This document shows positions 39,001 to 47,541 of a stretch of 64,000 nt of DNA, piece by piece. Source of the stretch: Vreelandella lionensis. Its GTDB lineage: Bacteria; Pseudomonadota; Gammaproteobacteria; Pseudomonadales; Halomonadaceae. The position numbers and the translations under genes were made by a program. The DNA lies in NCBI RefSeq assembly GCF_002087295.1, contig NZ_MWVI01000094.1, positions 55,386-119,385 of the forward strand, in the 5' to 3' direction. The notes beneath the pieces were generated by a model, which saw nothing but the letters and a program-made list of their open reading frames with translations, did no database searches and was not told the DNA's origin. Numbering within the stretch: the stretch's first letter is position 1; each line of letters starts with the position of its first letter.

Positions 39001-39076
39001 TGGGGTGGATGATGGGGATCGAACACACGACCACCGGAGCCACAATCCGGGACTCTACCACTGAGCTACATCCACC
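39001..39076 (-). tRNA. tRNA-His (GTG), downstream copy with a T-stem mismatch
   Basis: The minus-strand sequence folds as tRNA-His with anticodon loop TTGTGGC (anticodon GTG), the extra 5' G and C73, and an encoded CCA. Compared with the neighbouring copy it has one difference in the T-stem (GTGTG in place of GTGGG, opposite CCCAT), which breaks one pair (position 52 against 62). It may be weak or a sequence error. It is the last gene of the tRNA operon. Confidence 0.9.
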
Positions 39077-39108
39077 ACAACCTGAAACTTTTAATGCTGC
39101 CTTGTCAA

Positions 39109-39184
39109 TGGGGTGGATGATGGGGATCGAACCCACGACCACCGGAGCCACAATCCGGGACTCTACCACTGAGCTACATCCACC
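39109..39184 (-). tRNA. tRNA-His (GTG)
   Basis: Complete tRNA-His with anticodon GTG, 5' G(-1), discriminator C73 and CCA encoded. Its T-stem is fully paired (GTGGG with CCCAT, including one G-U). It lies 32 bases from the second His copy and about 60 bases from tRNA-Arg. Confidence 0.97.
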
Positions 39185-39245
39185 ACAGACAAAAAGCAAA
39201 CTTGAGAATACCCAACTGGAGAACAAACACTGAAAAGTATTTGAT

Positions 39246-39322
39246 TGGCACGCCCAGCAGGACTCGAACCCGCAACCTACGGCTTAGAAGGCCGTTGCTC
39301 TATCCGGTTGAGCTATGGGCGC
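39246..39322 (-). tRNA. tRNA-Arg (TCT)
   Basis: Complete 77-base tRNA with anticodon stem ACGGC/GCCGT, loop CTTCTAA and anticodon TCT, the T-loop GTTCGAGT, and an encoded CCA. It reads AGA codons. Second gene of the operon. Confidence 0.97.
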
Positions 39323-39410
39323 ACATAGTGTATCCAGAGTGAATACTGATGAGCACTTGACCACAACCAAAGTTTGGAGAAGCAGACTAACACCTTCCGT
39401 GCTAGGTACG

Positions 39411-39487
39411 TGGTCGGGATGGAGGGATTCGAACCCCCGACATCCTGCTCCCAAAGCAGGCGCGCTACCAGACTGCGCTACATCCCG
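39411..39487 (-). tRNA. tRNA-Pro (TGG)
   Basis: Complete 77-base tRNA with anticodon stem CCTGC/GCAGG, loop TTTGGGA and anticodon TGG. T-loop GGTTCGAAT and CCA encoded. It is the first gene of the operon, next to the promoter. The Pro-Arg-His combination matches tRNA operons of other gammaproteobacteria. Confidence 0.97.
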
Positions 39488-39532
39488 ATTTCTTACCTTA
39501 GACGTTGCTGCGTGTCCCGTCTCAAGCGAGGC

Positions 39533-39562
39533 ATATATTACTATTTCTAATTTTAAAGTCAA
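39533..39562 (-). promoter_or_regulatory. Probable promoter of the tRNA-Pro-Arg-His-His operon
   Basis: On the minus strand a near-consensus -35 (TTGACT at 39557-39562) precedes an A+T-rich spacer and a -10-like TAATAT/ATATAT 16-18 bases later. The GC-rich stretch that follows (GCCTCGC) resembles the discriminator of stringently controlled stable-RNA promoters. It lies about 45 bases before the first tRNA. Confidence 0.65.
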
Positions 39563-39698
39563 CACTTAAAGTGATTGATTCGATAGGCGCTTTGCCTTGC
39601 CGCCCTACCATGCGAAAATTGCCCCCCTTAAAAGCGCGTTCTGCCACCAGCGCTTGTCAGTTTGCTTTGCTTTTCAACCTTCATAGGGATCTCATTAC

Positions 39699-40565
39699 AT
39701 GACCGCCCAACTCATCGATGGTAAAGCCATCGCCGCTAATGTCCGTCAACGCGTTGCCGAGAAAATTACCGCACGTCAGCAAGCTGGCGCTCGTGCACCC
39801 GGACTAGCCGTTGTTGTGGTCGGCGAAGATCCAGCCTCTCATGTGTACGTAAGCAATAAACATCGCGCATGTGAGCAGGCTGGCATTCTCTCTTATCAAC
39901 ATGCCCTGCCAGCGGACACCACCCAGGAAGCGTTAGAGGCATTGGTCGATGAGTTGAATAACGACGCAACTGTGGATGGCATTCTGGTTCAGCTCCCTCT
40001 GCCCGCCCACCTCGACGCTCGGCCAATTCTGGAACGCATCCGCCCTGACAAAGATGTCGATGGTTTTCACCCTTATAACATTGGCCGCCTGGCCCAGCGC
40101 TTACCTTCACTACGCCCCTGTACGCCAAAAGGCATTATGACCATGCTGGCGCAAAGCGGTATCGCGGTACGCGGCATGGACGCCACCATTGTGGGAGCTT
40201 CTAACATCGTTGGACGCCCGATGGCACTTGAGCTAATGCTGGCAGGCTGCACCACTACGGTATGCCACCGTTTCACCCAGGATTTAGCCGGCCATGTCAG
40301 CCGTGCAGATTTAGTCGTTGTTGCCGTTGGCAAGCCCGGCATTGTGAAGGGCGAATGGATCAAACCAGGCGCCGTGGTGATTGATGTCGGCATTAACCGT
40401 CAAGATGACGGTACCCTCGTCGGTGACGTCGACTTTGCTGCGGCTGCAGAGCGCGCCAGCTATATCACTCCCGTACCGGGTGGCGTTGGTCCCATGACTG
40501 TTGCCACGTTGCTGGAAAACACTCTTGAAGCCGCCGAAGACACGATCAGCAGCATTAAGCACTGA
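39699..40565 (+). CDS. folD: FolD, methylenetetrahydrofolate dehydrogenase/cyclohydrolase
   Basis: This 288-residue bifunctional enzyme interconverts methylene-, methenyl- and formyl-tetrahydrofolate. The catalytic-lysine region is [13 protein letters not shown] (near residues 52-64) and the substrate motif QLPLPAHL is near 100. The NADP-binding segment [16 protein letters not shown] is near residues 165-180, and the C-terminal signature [20 protein letters not shown] is intact. It stands just upstream of mtnN, separated by about 46 bases. Folate-bound one-carbon units also pass through the glycine cleavage genes further along. Confidence 0.97.
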   Translation: MTAQLIDGKAIAANVRQRVAEKITARQQAGARAPGLAVVVVGEDPASHVYVSNKHRACEQAGILSYQHALPADTTQEALEALVDELNNDATVDGILVQLPLPAHLDARPILERIRPDKDVDGFHPYNIGRLAQRLPSLRPCTPKGIMTMLAQSGIAVRGMDATIVGASNIVGRPMALELMLAGCTTTVCHRFTQDLAGHVSRADLVVVAVGKPGIVKGEWIKPGAVVIDVGINRQDDGTLVGDVDFAAAAERASYITPVPGGVGPMTVATLLENTLEAAEDTISSIKH

Positions 40566-40611
40566 GCGTTTCAACAATTAAACCTCACGAATTACGACGG
40601 AGAATGCGACA

Positions 40612-41322
40612 GTGCAACGGATTGGAATTATTGGCGCAATGGCGCAGGAAGTGAATATTTTAGCGGGGCAGCTTGATAATGCCGAGCGCTACGAGCACGC
40701 CGGATTTGTATTTCATACCGGTACGCGCCACGGCTTGGAAGTAATCATTCTGCAATCGGGTATTGGAAAAGTGAACGCGGCGGTTGGCACGGCGATTTTA
40801 TTAGAGCGCCATCAGCCGGATGCGATCATCAATACTGGCTCAGCTGGCGGGTTTGCCACCGACTTAGCCATTGGCGACGTTATCATTTCCGATGAAGTTC
40901 GCCACCACGATGTCGATGCAGTGGTATTTGGCTATGAGCTAGGCCAAGTACCAGGCATGCCGGCTGCCTATCATGCGGATAGCCGTTTGCGCGACATCGC
41001 TCGCGGCGCGATTGCAGCGCTTGGCGAGGTAAACGTACGCGAAGGGATGATTGCCACTGGCGATGCTTTTATGGCCGACCCCGAGCGGGTAGCCACCACA
41101 CGCGCCCAATTTCCCACCATGCTGGCAGTGGAAATGGAGGGCGCTGCGATTGCCCAAACTTGCTACCTCTATGACTGCCCGTTTGTCGTCATTCGCGCCC
41201 TCTCTGACATCCCTGGCAGTGGCGACAACCACCTCTCTTTCGAGCAGTTCCTCGATATTGCCGCCGACCACTCATCACGGATGGTGGATCAGATGCTCAT
41301 CGCCCTGGGCGAAACTAAGTAA
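40612..41322 (+). CDS. mtnN: MTA/SAH nucleosidase
   Basis: This 236-residue nucleosidase cleaves methylthioadenosine and S-adenosylhomocysteine, recycling methionine and relieving methyltransferase inhibition. It starts with GTG at 40612 and GGAG is upstream. The catalytic Glu lies in IGAMAQEVNIL and AVEMEGAAIAQTC. The catalytic Asp is in IRALSDIPGSGDNHLSF. It is downstream of folD and followed by a terminator before pyrC. Confidence 0.95.
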   Translation: MQRIGIIGAMAQEVNILAGQLDNAERYEHAGFVFHTGTRHGLEVIILQSGIGKVNAAVGTAILLERHQPDAIINTGSAGGFATDLAIGDVIISDEVRHHDVDAVVFGYELGQVPGMPAAYHADSRLRDIARGAIAALGEVNVREGMIATGDAFMADPERVATTRAQFPTMLAVEMEGAAIAQTCYLYDCPFVVIRALSDIPGSGDNHLSFEQFLDIAADHSSRMVDQMLIALGETK

Positions 41323-41348
41323 GTGTCATCGGCCTAACTGCACTAACG

Positions 41349-41379
41349 AAAACGGAGCCTTAATGGCTCCGTTTTCTTT
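41349..41379. terminator. Terminator between convergent mtnN and pyrC
   Basis: The stem AAAACGGAGCC with its complement and a TTAAT loop is followed by TTTTC on the plus strand and preceded by A residues, so it can act in both directions. Confidence 0.8.
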
Positions 41380-41396
41380 GAGACTTATACAGCGCG

Positions 41397-42433
41397 TTAC
41401 TTTTTCATCGCCCATTGCAGTGTTTCACCTGCCAGCAGGGGCACAATGGTTTGTCCCGATGCGTAGGGGTAACTCTCCGGCAATACCCATTGACGGCGCT
41501 CAAGGGTTACCGTATCCGTATTCGGCGCCAAGCCGTAGAAGCGTGGGCCGTGCAGGCTAGCAAACGCTTCTAGCTTATCCAGCGCCTGCATCTCTTCGAA
41601 CGCCGTCGCGTATAGCTCGATGGCAGCGGGAGCGGTATACGCACCAGCACAGCCGCAGCTCGACTCTTTATCGCCTTTCGCGTGGGGTGCGCTATCCGTG
41701 CCTAAAAAGAATTTCGGGCTACCGCTGGTCGCCGCTTTCAGCAGGGCTTGGCGGTGCTGTTCGCGCTTGAGAATAGGCAAGCAGTAGTAGTGAGGACGAA
41801 TGCCGCCCGCTAACATTTTGTTGCGATTGAACAGCAAATGGTGAGCGGTGATAGTCGCCGCTACGTTATCGGAGGCGCTGGCCACAAACTCAGCGGCCTG
41901 CTGAGTGGTAATGTGCTCGAATACCACTTTCAAACTAGGATGACGCGCCAGCAGCGGTTTCATCACCCGCTCAATAAACATCGCTTCCCGATCGAAAATA
42001 TCGATCTCGTGATCAGTGACTTCTCCATGCACCAATAACGGCATGCCCAGCTTGGCCATCATAGCAATCGTGGCGTCACAGTGAGCAATATCCGTCACAC
42101 CTGACGCAGAGTTGGTCGTCGCCCCTGCTGGATAGAGCTTCACGGCTTTAACAATACCGCTTTCTACCGCGCGCTTAATTTCTTCAGGGGGCGTCGTATC
42201 CGTCAGATAAGCACCATCAAAGGCTCAAACGCACTGCCCTCTGGTAGCGCTGCCAGGATTCGCTCGCGATATGCTATTGCCTGCTCTGTCGTCGTCACCG
42301 GCGGTTTCAGGTTAGGCATAATAATAGCGCGCCCCATTTGCGCAGCAGTATGCCCCACCACGGCGTTTAACGCCTCATCATCACGTAAATGCAGGTGCCA
42401 ATCATCGGGGCGGGTAATGGTAATAGCGTCCAC
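41397..42433 (-). pseudogene. pyrC: Dihydroorotase PyrC, frameshifted
   Basis: PyrC makes dihydroorotate for pyrimidine synthesis. The N-terminal part (42433 on) has [19 protein letters not shown] with the HxH metal motif and IIMPNLKPP. It stops at 42203 after FEPLMVL. The expected [17 protein letters not shown] is found in the shifted frame, followed by [20 protein letters not shown], the metal-His region [20 protein letters not shown] and the C-terminus ([23 protein letters not shown]). The A run at 42209-42210 should hold one more base (T3 read as T2 on the coding strand). Because pyrC is usually needed for growth without pyrimidines, sequence error is likely. The total is about 345 residues as in the family. 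Confidence 0.9.
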
Positions 42434-42586
42434 GGCAAATCCTATTCTGATCTTGGGTAAGGGAGTTCAGAGAGCTGCCACAGTATACTCAATACGGCGA
42501 TAGGATAAATCTGCGCGTTACCCCCACAGATAAGCGCAAGTGTCGTATCATGGCGGCACGCTGTAAGATCAAGGATTCAGTTGTTT

Positions 42587-43003
42587 ATGCAGAACGTACG
42601 ACGCTATGCGGATTTTATCGCCAGCATCGAGGGATTGGCGTGGCTGGGGCTCGCATGGTCGATTTCTATATCAATGCACCGTCAAAGCACCGAACCTACT
42701 CTGGCGATGCTATTTGTGGTGGCAACGCTGGTCCTGTTTAGCTGGGCACATCGACCTATGCGCTATTTACTGCGCCGTTACCACATTCGTAAGCGCCGCA
42801 CTGACATGTGGATTCACACGCTGGCGCTCCCGCTGCTACTGGCGATGTTTTTCCACATTATGTTGGAAGCGTTGCTCGGCTCGGCCTGGCTCCCTCCTAA
42901 GATGCTGCTTTTTAACCTGTTAGCCTCTGCGGGTTGGATGACGTTTGTCATGACCCTATTTATTAAGTTCGTTATCCATAGCGTCAAAACATCAAGTAAA
43001 TAA
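42587..43003 (+). CDS. Small polytopic membrane protein of unknown function
   Basis: This protein of about 138 residues has three or four hydrophobic segments: ASIEGLAWLGLAWSISISM, TLAMLFVVATLVLFSWA, LALPLLLAMFFHIMLEALLG and LLFNLLASAGWMTFVMTLFIKFV. A basic loop RRYHIRKRRTD lies in the middle. No family was recognised. The ATG at 42587 or a TTG at 42581 are possible starts, both with AAGGA upstream. It lies nine bases before regB, so it may belong with the RegB/RegA redox response (inference). Confidence 0.72.
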   Translation: MQNVRRYADFIASIEGLAWLGLAWSISISMHRQSTEPTLAMLFVVATLVLFSWAHRPMRYLLRRYHIRKRRTDMWIHTLALPLLLAMFFHIMLEALLGSAWLPPKMLLFNLLASAGWMTFVMTLFIKFVIHSVKTSSK

Positions 43004-43011
43004 GCCGCCTC

Positions 43012-44283
43012 ATGCCTACTGCTCTGCCCCTGCCGCTCTCTACGCCTAACCGCAATCTGGTACGGCTCACCATCGTTCGGGGGATCACCTGGACGGGTTT
43101 TTTGATGGCCATTATTGTAGGCATCGAACTACTAGCGTTTAACTTGCCCGTCACAGCCGTGGTCAGCGTAGTCATTGCCATGGGCATGTTGAACATTGCC
43201 ACGTGGTGGCGGCTGGGTAGGCCTAGAGCCGTTAGCCATGGCGAGTATTTATCGCATTTACTAGCCGACATCGCAGGGCTCACGCTGCTGTTTTACTTTT
43301 CAGGGGGCTCCACCAACCCGTTTATCACTTACTACTTGGTGCCGGTGACTATTGCCGCAGCCACCCTACCTTGGCGCCACGCGTGGATCATCGCCGCCTG
43401 CGCCATGGCAGGCTACAGCTTCCTGATGTTTTACTACCACCCGATACCGCAGCTAGGACATATCAGTAGCGATGGCCCGTTAAGCCTACATATCCTAGGA
43501 ATGTGGCTAAACTTCGGACTTTCTGCCGGCCTAGTCACCTTCTTTATTTATAAAATGGCCCACGCCCTGCGCAGCCGGGATAAAGCGCTTTCCCGCACCC
43601 GGGAGGCTGCGCTACGCAACGAGCAAGTGCTCGCCGTGGCCACCCAAGCAGCGGGTACTGCTCATGAACTGGGAACGCCGCTTTCTACGATGGCCGTGCT
43701 ATTGAAAGAGATGCAGGCAGACGCGGAGCAAGAGAGCCCACTAGGGCAAGACATTGCGCTGCTGCGCCAGCAGGTGGATATCTGTAAATCGCGCCTGCAG
43801 CACTTGGTCAGCAATGCTGACCGTCGGCGTATGGCCGAACCTGAAATACTCGATGCGGAAGTATGGCTGGCAGGCGTGGTACAGCGCTGGCTCGTAATTC
43901 GGCCCGATGTTAGCCATCGTTTTGAAGTCGCTGAACGCCGCGGCAGACCTTGGCTGGCAGTTGATGCCACCTTAGACCAAGCGCTGACTAACTTGTTGAA
44001 TAACGCCGCCGATGCCAACCCCGAGCACATTGCTATTCGCCTGGATTGGCAAGACGAGGAGGTGGTGATTGATATTCGTGATCACGGCCCAGGCGTGGCG
44101 ATGTCAATTGCGGATCAGCTAGGCGATACCTTTGTCTCCACTAAAAGCAAAGGCATGGGCATTGGCCTATTTCTCACCCACGCCACGATTAACCGCTTCG
44201 GCGGCGGCGTTAGCCTTTATAACCATCCAGAAGGTGGAACGCTGACCGAGGTCACCCTGCCGCGTTGCTCAGCACCAACCTAG
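43012..44283 (+). CDS. regB: RegB/PrrB-type redox-sensing histidine kinase
   Basis: This 423-residue kinase has about six membrane helices (residues about 15-185) and the RegB quinone-associated motif SGGSTNPFITYYLV between them. The H-box is AAGTAHELGTPLSTM (near residue 215). A Cys in QVDICKSRLQHL lies where RegB has its redox-sensitive cysteine. The ATPase region has the N-box LTNLLNNAADANPEH, DHGPGV and GMGIGLFL. RegB-type kinases sense the redox state of the ubiquinone pool and phosphorylate RegA. It is followed by regA after 36 bases. Confidence 0.93.
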   Translation: MPTALPLPLSTPNRNLVRLTIVRGITWTGFLMAIIVGIELLAFNLPVTAVVSVVIAMGMLNIATWWRLGRPRAVSHGEYLSHLLADIAGLTLLFYFSGGSTNPFITYYLVPVTIAAATLPWRHAWIIAACAMAGYSFLMFYYHPIPQLGHISSDGPLSLHILGMWLNFGLSAGLVTFFIYKMAHALRSRDKALSRTREAALRNEQVLAVATQAAGTAHELGTPLSTMAVLLKEMQADAEQESPLGQDIALLRQQVDICKSRLQHLVSNADRRRMAEPEILDAEVWLAGVVQRWLVIRPDVSHRFEVAERRGRPWLAVDATLDQALTNLLNNAADANPEHIAIRLDWQDEEVVIDIRDHGPGVAMSIADQLGDTFVSTKSKGMGIGLFLTHATINRFGGGVSLYNHPEGGTLTEVTLPRCSAPT

Positions 44284-44319
44284 GGTGAGACGGCAGCTAT
44301 TTAGACAAATGAGGGTACT

Positions 44320-44859
44320 ATGCAGAACCAAGAGCAACGTCTGCTGATTGTCGATGACGATGAAATGTTTTGCCACGTGCTAAGCCGCGCACTGACCCGC
44401 CGCGGCTTTGAAGTGATGGTCGCTCACGACGCCGACCAAGCGCTGAATATCGCGGAACAGTTTATGCCCACCATGGCCACGCTTGATTTAAAGCTGGAGC
44501 ATAGCTCTGGCCTTAAGCTGCTGCCTGAACTGCTCTCCGCAGTACCAAGCTGTCGCATCGTTGTGCTCACGGGCTACTCCAGCATTGCTACGGCGGTAGA
44601 AGCTATCAAACTTGGCGCGATCAACTACCTGTGTAAACCGGCAGATGCCGACGATGTGATGGCGGCCTTTGAACACCCTGACGCTGACCCCAATATCGAG
44701 CTGGCGGATAATCCCCCTTCCATCAACCGGATTACCTGGGAGCATATCCAAAAAGTGCTGCAAGAGCATGATGGCAATATTTCCGCCACGGCTCGGGCGC
44801 TAGGCATGCACCGCCGCACACTACAGCGCAAGTTGCAAAAACGCCCGGTTCGCCGCTGA
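44320..44859 (+). CDS. regA: RegA/PrrA-type response regulator
   Basis: This 179-residue regulator has an N-terminal receiver (LLIVDDDEMFCHVLSRAL; phospho-acceptor Asp in MATLDLKLEHSSG; Thr in VVLTGYSSIATAVEAIKLGA; Lys in YLCKPADADDV). The short C-terminal Fis-like helix-turn-helix is HDGNISATARALGMHRRTLQRKLQKR, which is almost invariant in RegA proteins. It pairs with regB and probably controls respiratory and carbon/nitrogen genes. The GAGG upstream of ATG 44320 is good. Confidence 0.94.
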   Translation: MQNQEQRLLIVDDDEMFCHVLSRALTRRGFEVMVAHDADQALNIAEQFMPTMATLDLKLEHSSGLKLLPELLSAVPSCRIVVLTGYSSIATAVEAIKLGAINYLCKPADADDVMAAFEHPDADPNIELADNPPSINRITWEHIQKVLQEHDGNISATARALGMHRRTLQRKLQKRPVRR

Positions 44860-44910
44860 GCCCGCCCGTTATCAAGCTCCACTAGCTATCGTAACAGGCG
44901 GGGGGTTGGA

Positions 44911-45684
44911 TTAGTGTGCTGTCCAGCCGAGATCAATATCCCAGCTAGCGCCAGTGACTGCGCCCGCCGCATCTGACGTCAGGTAAGCGACCAACTGAGC
45001 AACTTCGGAGGGTTCGATTAAGCGCTTAATCGCGGCGTTTTTGAGCATGATTTTCTCGATCACCTCTTGCTCATCCATACCATGCAGCTTGGCCTGATCG
45101 GCAATCTGGTTATCTACTAACGGGGTTTTAACATACGCAGGGCAAATCGCATTGGCGGTAATGCCCTGTTCGCCGCCTTCCAGCGCAGCGGTTTTGGTTA
45201 ACCCAATCATGCCGTGTTTGGCGCTGATATACGCCGCCTTACCCGGCGATGCCACCTGCGCATGGATTGAGGCAATATTTACCACTCGCCCCCAGCCCTT
45301 TTCACGCATATAAGGCCAAGCGGCCTGGGTGAGAAGGAATGGCGCGGTCAGCATCAGGTCGATAATTTGCCGCCACTTCTCTTCGGGAAAAGTCTCGATA
45401 GAAGCGACATGCTGAATTCCGGCATTATTCACCAAAATATCCACGCCACCAAAGCGTTTCACTGCCTCAGCAATCGCGCCACGGCATGCATCTGCGTCGG
45501 TGAGATCCGCTTGGTAAAACGCCGCGCCTGCCGCTTCTGCAATCTCTTTTCCAGCAGGATTAAAATCGACGGCCAGGACTTGATGGCCCTGCTCGCAAAA
45601 GTGTTTAACAACGGCTTCACCGATACCACTGCTGGTACCAGTCACCACGGCAACCCGAGGGGTTGAAGCTTTTTGGGATGACAT
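44911..45684 (-). CDS. bdhA: 3-hydroxybutyrate dehydrogenase
   Basis: This 257-residue short-chain dehydrogenase has the cofactor motif TGTSSGIGEAVVKHF, NNAGIQHVASIE, the catalytic Tyr/Lys in YISAKHGMIGLTKT, and GITANAICPAYVKTPLVDNQI, characteristic of D-3-hydroxybutyrate dehydrogenases. It makes acetoacetate from 3-hydroxybutyrate in PHB turnover; ScoAB a few kb downstream would activate acetoacetate to acetoacetyl-CoA. The link is metabolic inference; the genes are not adjacent. It converges with regA. Confidence 0.9.
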   Translation of the reverse strand: MSSQKASTPRVAVVTGTSSGIGEAVVKHFCEQGHQVLAVDFNPAGKEIAEAAGAAFYQADLTDADACRGAIAEAVKRFGGVDILVNNAGIQHVASIETFPEEKWRQIIDLMLTAPFLLTQAAWPYMREKGWGRVVNIASIHAQVASPGKAAYISAKHGMIGLTKTAALEGGEQGITANAICPAYVKTPLVDNQIADQAKLHGMDEQEVIEKIMLKNAAIKRLIEPSEVAQLVAYLTSDAAGAVTGASWDIDLGWTAH

Positions 45685-45766
45685 TCAGACTTCCTTTTAT
45701 TAACTGCACGGTAATGAATGTATAAACGCTCATGAGTATAGGAGTCGCCGGCAGCTTCTGCCTACT

Positions 45767-46042
45767 CTACCCTTGCGGTACAGCGTTCGGGGTCATTAGC
45801 TGTTCCATCATGCGCTGTGCTAATCGTGCCGTCTCTTGAAGCGTTTCAAGATCGCTTAAATCTTCTAAGATTTTTCGCTTATAAAGCTCGATACCCGCGG
45901 GCAAACGCTCTAGTTGCAGTGAGTAACGGCCTGAAGGAAGCGTTAACGCACACTGTGACTCAAGCGGCGCTTGTAAAGCAGACTGCTCTGGCAGCGCGAC
46001 AAGCCATAGCTCACAAGGCGTAATTAAAGAGCCAGCCATCAC
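45767..46042 (-). CDS. Unknown small protein A
   Basis: This 91-residue protein with no recognised domain starts MMAGSLITPCELWLVALPEQSALQ and ends TPNAVPQG. It is soluble by appearance with a helical second half (YKRKILEDLSDLETLQETARLAQRMMEQL). Its start overlaps the stop of the next upstream gene by four bases, so the two form a coupled pair. Function unknown; the pattern of codon use and coupling make it likely to be real. Confidence 0.65.
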   Translation of the reverse strand: MMAGSLITPCELWLVALPEQSALQAPLESQCALTLPSGRYSLQLERLPAGIELYKRKILEDLSDLETLQETARLAQRMMEQLMTPNAVPQG

Positions 46043-46206
46043 GCTGGAGTCGCTATGCGCGACTCAATATGCTGAAAACAGAGCGCATCAACGCCTAATC
46101 GCGGATTGAAGTGCGCCTGCTGCTTAAGTCCTGCCAAGTGCTCATCGCGGTAGCACTTAGCAAGCTCAGCTAAATAACCATATTCATGCGGTGCCAGGGT
46201 TTGCAT
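46039..46206 (-). CDS. Unknown small protein B
   Basis: This 55-residue protein starts at ATG 46206 (MQTLAPHEYGYLAELAKCYRDEH) with AGGAG five bases upstream; an upstream ATG at 46233 has no site. It ends RIATPA and shares four bases with gene A. No domain recognised. The two genes lie between bdhA and a glutaredoxin gene. Confidence 0.62.
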   Translation of the reverse strand: MQTLAPHEYGYLAELAKCYRDEHLAGLKQQAHFNPRLGVDALCFQHIESRIATPA

Positions 46207-46356
46207 GGCTTCTCCTACTGTTCCATTGCTCATTGTGCGGCTTTATAGGGCACGTAGTGTGGTGCTATTGGCGAAAACCTGTGCCCTACGCCACAATGGG
46301 CGCTGATTCCTAATCCAAGCACTTACTTATTTCTGTATCGTAAAGGAGTTGTTGCC

Positions 46357-46620
46357 ATGTTTGTGGTCATTTTTGGGCGCATGTCGTGCCCATTCTGTGT
46401 ACGTGCCAAGCATCTTGCCGAACACCTCGAGAGTAACGGCAAAATTGATGGCTACCGCTATGTGGACATGCCCTCAGAAGGCGTTACCAAGGAAGATATC
46501 GCCAAAACTGCGGGCAAACCCATTCATACCGTACCGCAAATCTTTGTCGACCAGCAGCACGTTGGCGGCTTTACCGAATTCGACCAGTTTGTCCGCGATA
46601 AGCAATTAATGGCCTCTTAG
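46357..46620 (+). CDS. Glutaredoxin, GrxA-like
   Basis: This 87-residue dithiol glutaredoxin has the active site RMSCPFCVRAKHLAE (CPFC near residues 11-14), a cis-Pro motif HTVPQIFVDQQHVGGFTEF, and length typical of GrxA. It reduces disulphides such as those of ribonucleotide reductase with glutathione. The upstream AAAGGAG supports the start. It is a single-gene unit on plus. Confidence 0.94.
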   Translation: MFVVIFGRMSCPFCVRAKHLAEHLESNGKIDGYRYVDMPSEGVTKEDIAKTAGKPIHTVPQIFVDQQHVGGFTEFDQFVRDKQLMAS

Positions 46621-46734
46621 CGGCCGTTAAAATCGCCGTTAAACCCCGTTGAACCTACGAACTCCTTGCTTGCCTATACTGACCTCTCAGTTACCTGTTT
46701 ACTCACGGACGTCTATAGGCGGCGAGGAACCCCA

Positions 46735-47502
46735 ATGCAGCGCGAGGAGTTTGTACAACAGCTGTGGCTCGACTATATCCATACCCATCCAGATATTGGC
46801 AGCTTAAGGCTATGGCCGCTTAGCACCACTGCTGAATATTTAACGCTGGTGACGCTTAACTACGGCCCTTTTGCCATGAATGCCTTAAGCGTGCCGCTAG
46901 CGCGTATGGGCTATCGTTCGGTGGGGCACTATGCCATGGCCGATAAAGGGCTGCTCATCCACTTAATGGCTCCTGCGGATGAGAGCAGTTGGCTAGTATT
47001 GGCAGAACTACAGATAGGCACCCTATCGAAAGTACCCCGTGAAGCACTGACCTCGCTAGTGCATCAGAGCCACCCCGCCGACTGTAAGGGGCAAAACCTG
47101 CTTTGCCGCGGCAGGCCATGGCCGATGCCCTCCTGGGAGCTTTATCAGCAGTTACAAAATGCCCACCCGCTTGCTGCCTGGCTGTCCGTGATGGGGCCAC
47201 GTTTACACCATGCAGGCTTTGACTGTTACCGGATTAATGAGTCGATCGATACGATTAGCAAGCAATTGGAAAACGCAGGCATGCCATCACTAAGCGGTCA
47301 ACAGAATGGCGTATTCTCGGTATCCACACTGCTTGAACATCGCTTTTACCCTGCCACGCCGCAAAAAGTGGTCTTTAGCGATGGCGATGAGCACCGTTTA
47401 TGCTTGGGAGGCTTGGCACTCACCCAAAAACAGCTAAGCGATGATCATGAGCGTGTTGCTGAAATTTTATTACCCTTTCATGCCCGGTGTGAAATGGCGT
47501 GA
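46735..47502 (+). CDS. DUF1338-like (HglS family) protein, divergent
   Basis: The ATG at 46735 has GAGGAA seven bases upstream; a longer frame from 46666 is less likely. The 255-residue protein shows the DUF1338 pattern in its N-terminal half: FVQQLWLDYIHTHPDIG, LARMGYRSVGHYAMADKGLLIHLMAP and WLVLAELQIGTLSKVPREAL. True DUF1338/HglS enzymes are metal-dependent dioxygenases acting on 2-oxoadipate. Here the expected DH metal motif is replaced by LNYGPFAMNAL, so activity is doubtful. The assignment is tentative. It lies between glutaredoxin and the ScoB gene, convergent with the latter. Confidence 0.6.
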   Translation: MQREEFVQQLWLDYIHTHPDIGSLRLWPLSTTAEYLTLVTLNYGPFAMNALSVPLARMGYRSVGHYAMADKGLLIHLMAPADESSWLVLAELQIGTLSKVPREALTSLVHQSHPADCKGQNLLCRGRPWPMPSWELYQQLQNAHPLAAWLSVMGPRLHHAGFDCYRINESIDTISKQLENAGMPSLSGQQNGVFSVSTLLEHRFYPATPQKVVFSDGDEHRLCLGGLALTQKQLSDDHERVAEILLPFHARCEMA

Positions 47503-47541
47503 GCCAAGGCCCACGCCATTTCACCATGCTCGCTGTCAGTG

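Noticed and set aside
39000..39233. Frames and a near-exact 75-base direct repeat across 39001-39184
   Set aside because: The repeat is two tandem tRNA-His genes, not a CRISPR, att site or protein repeat.
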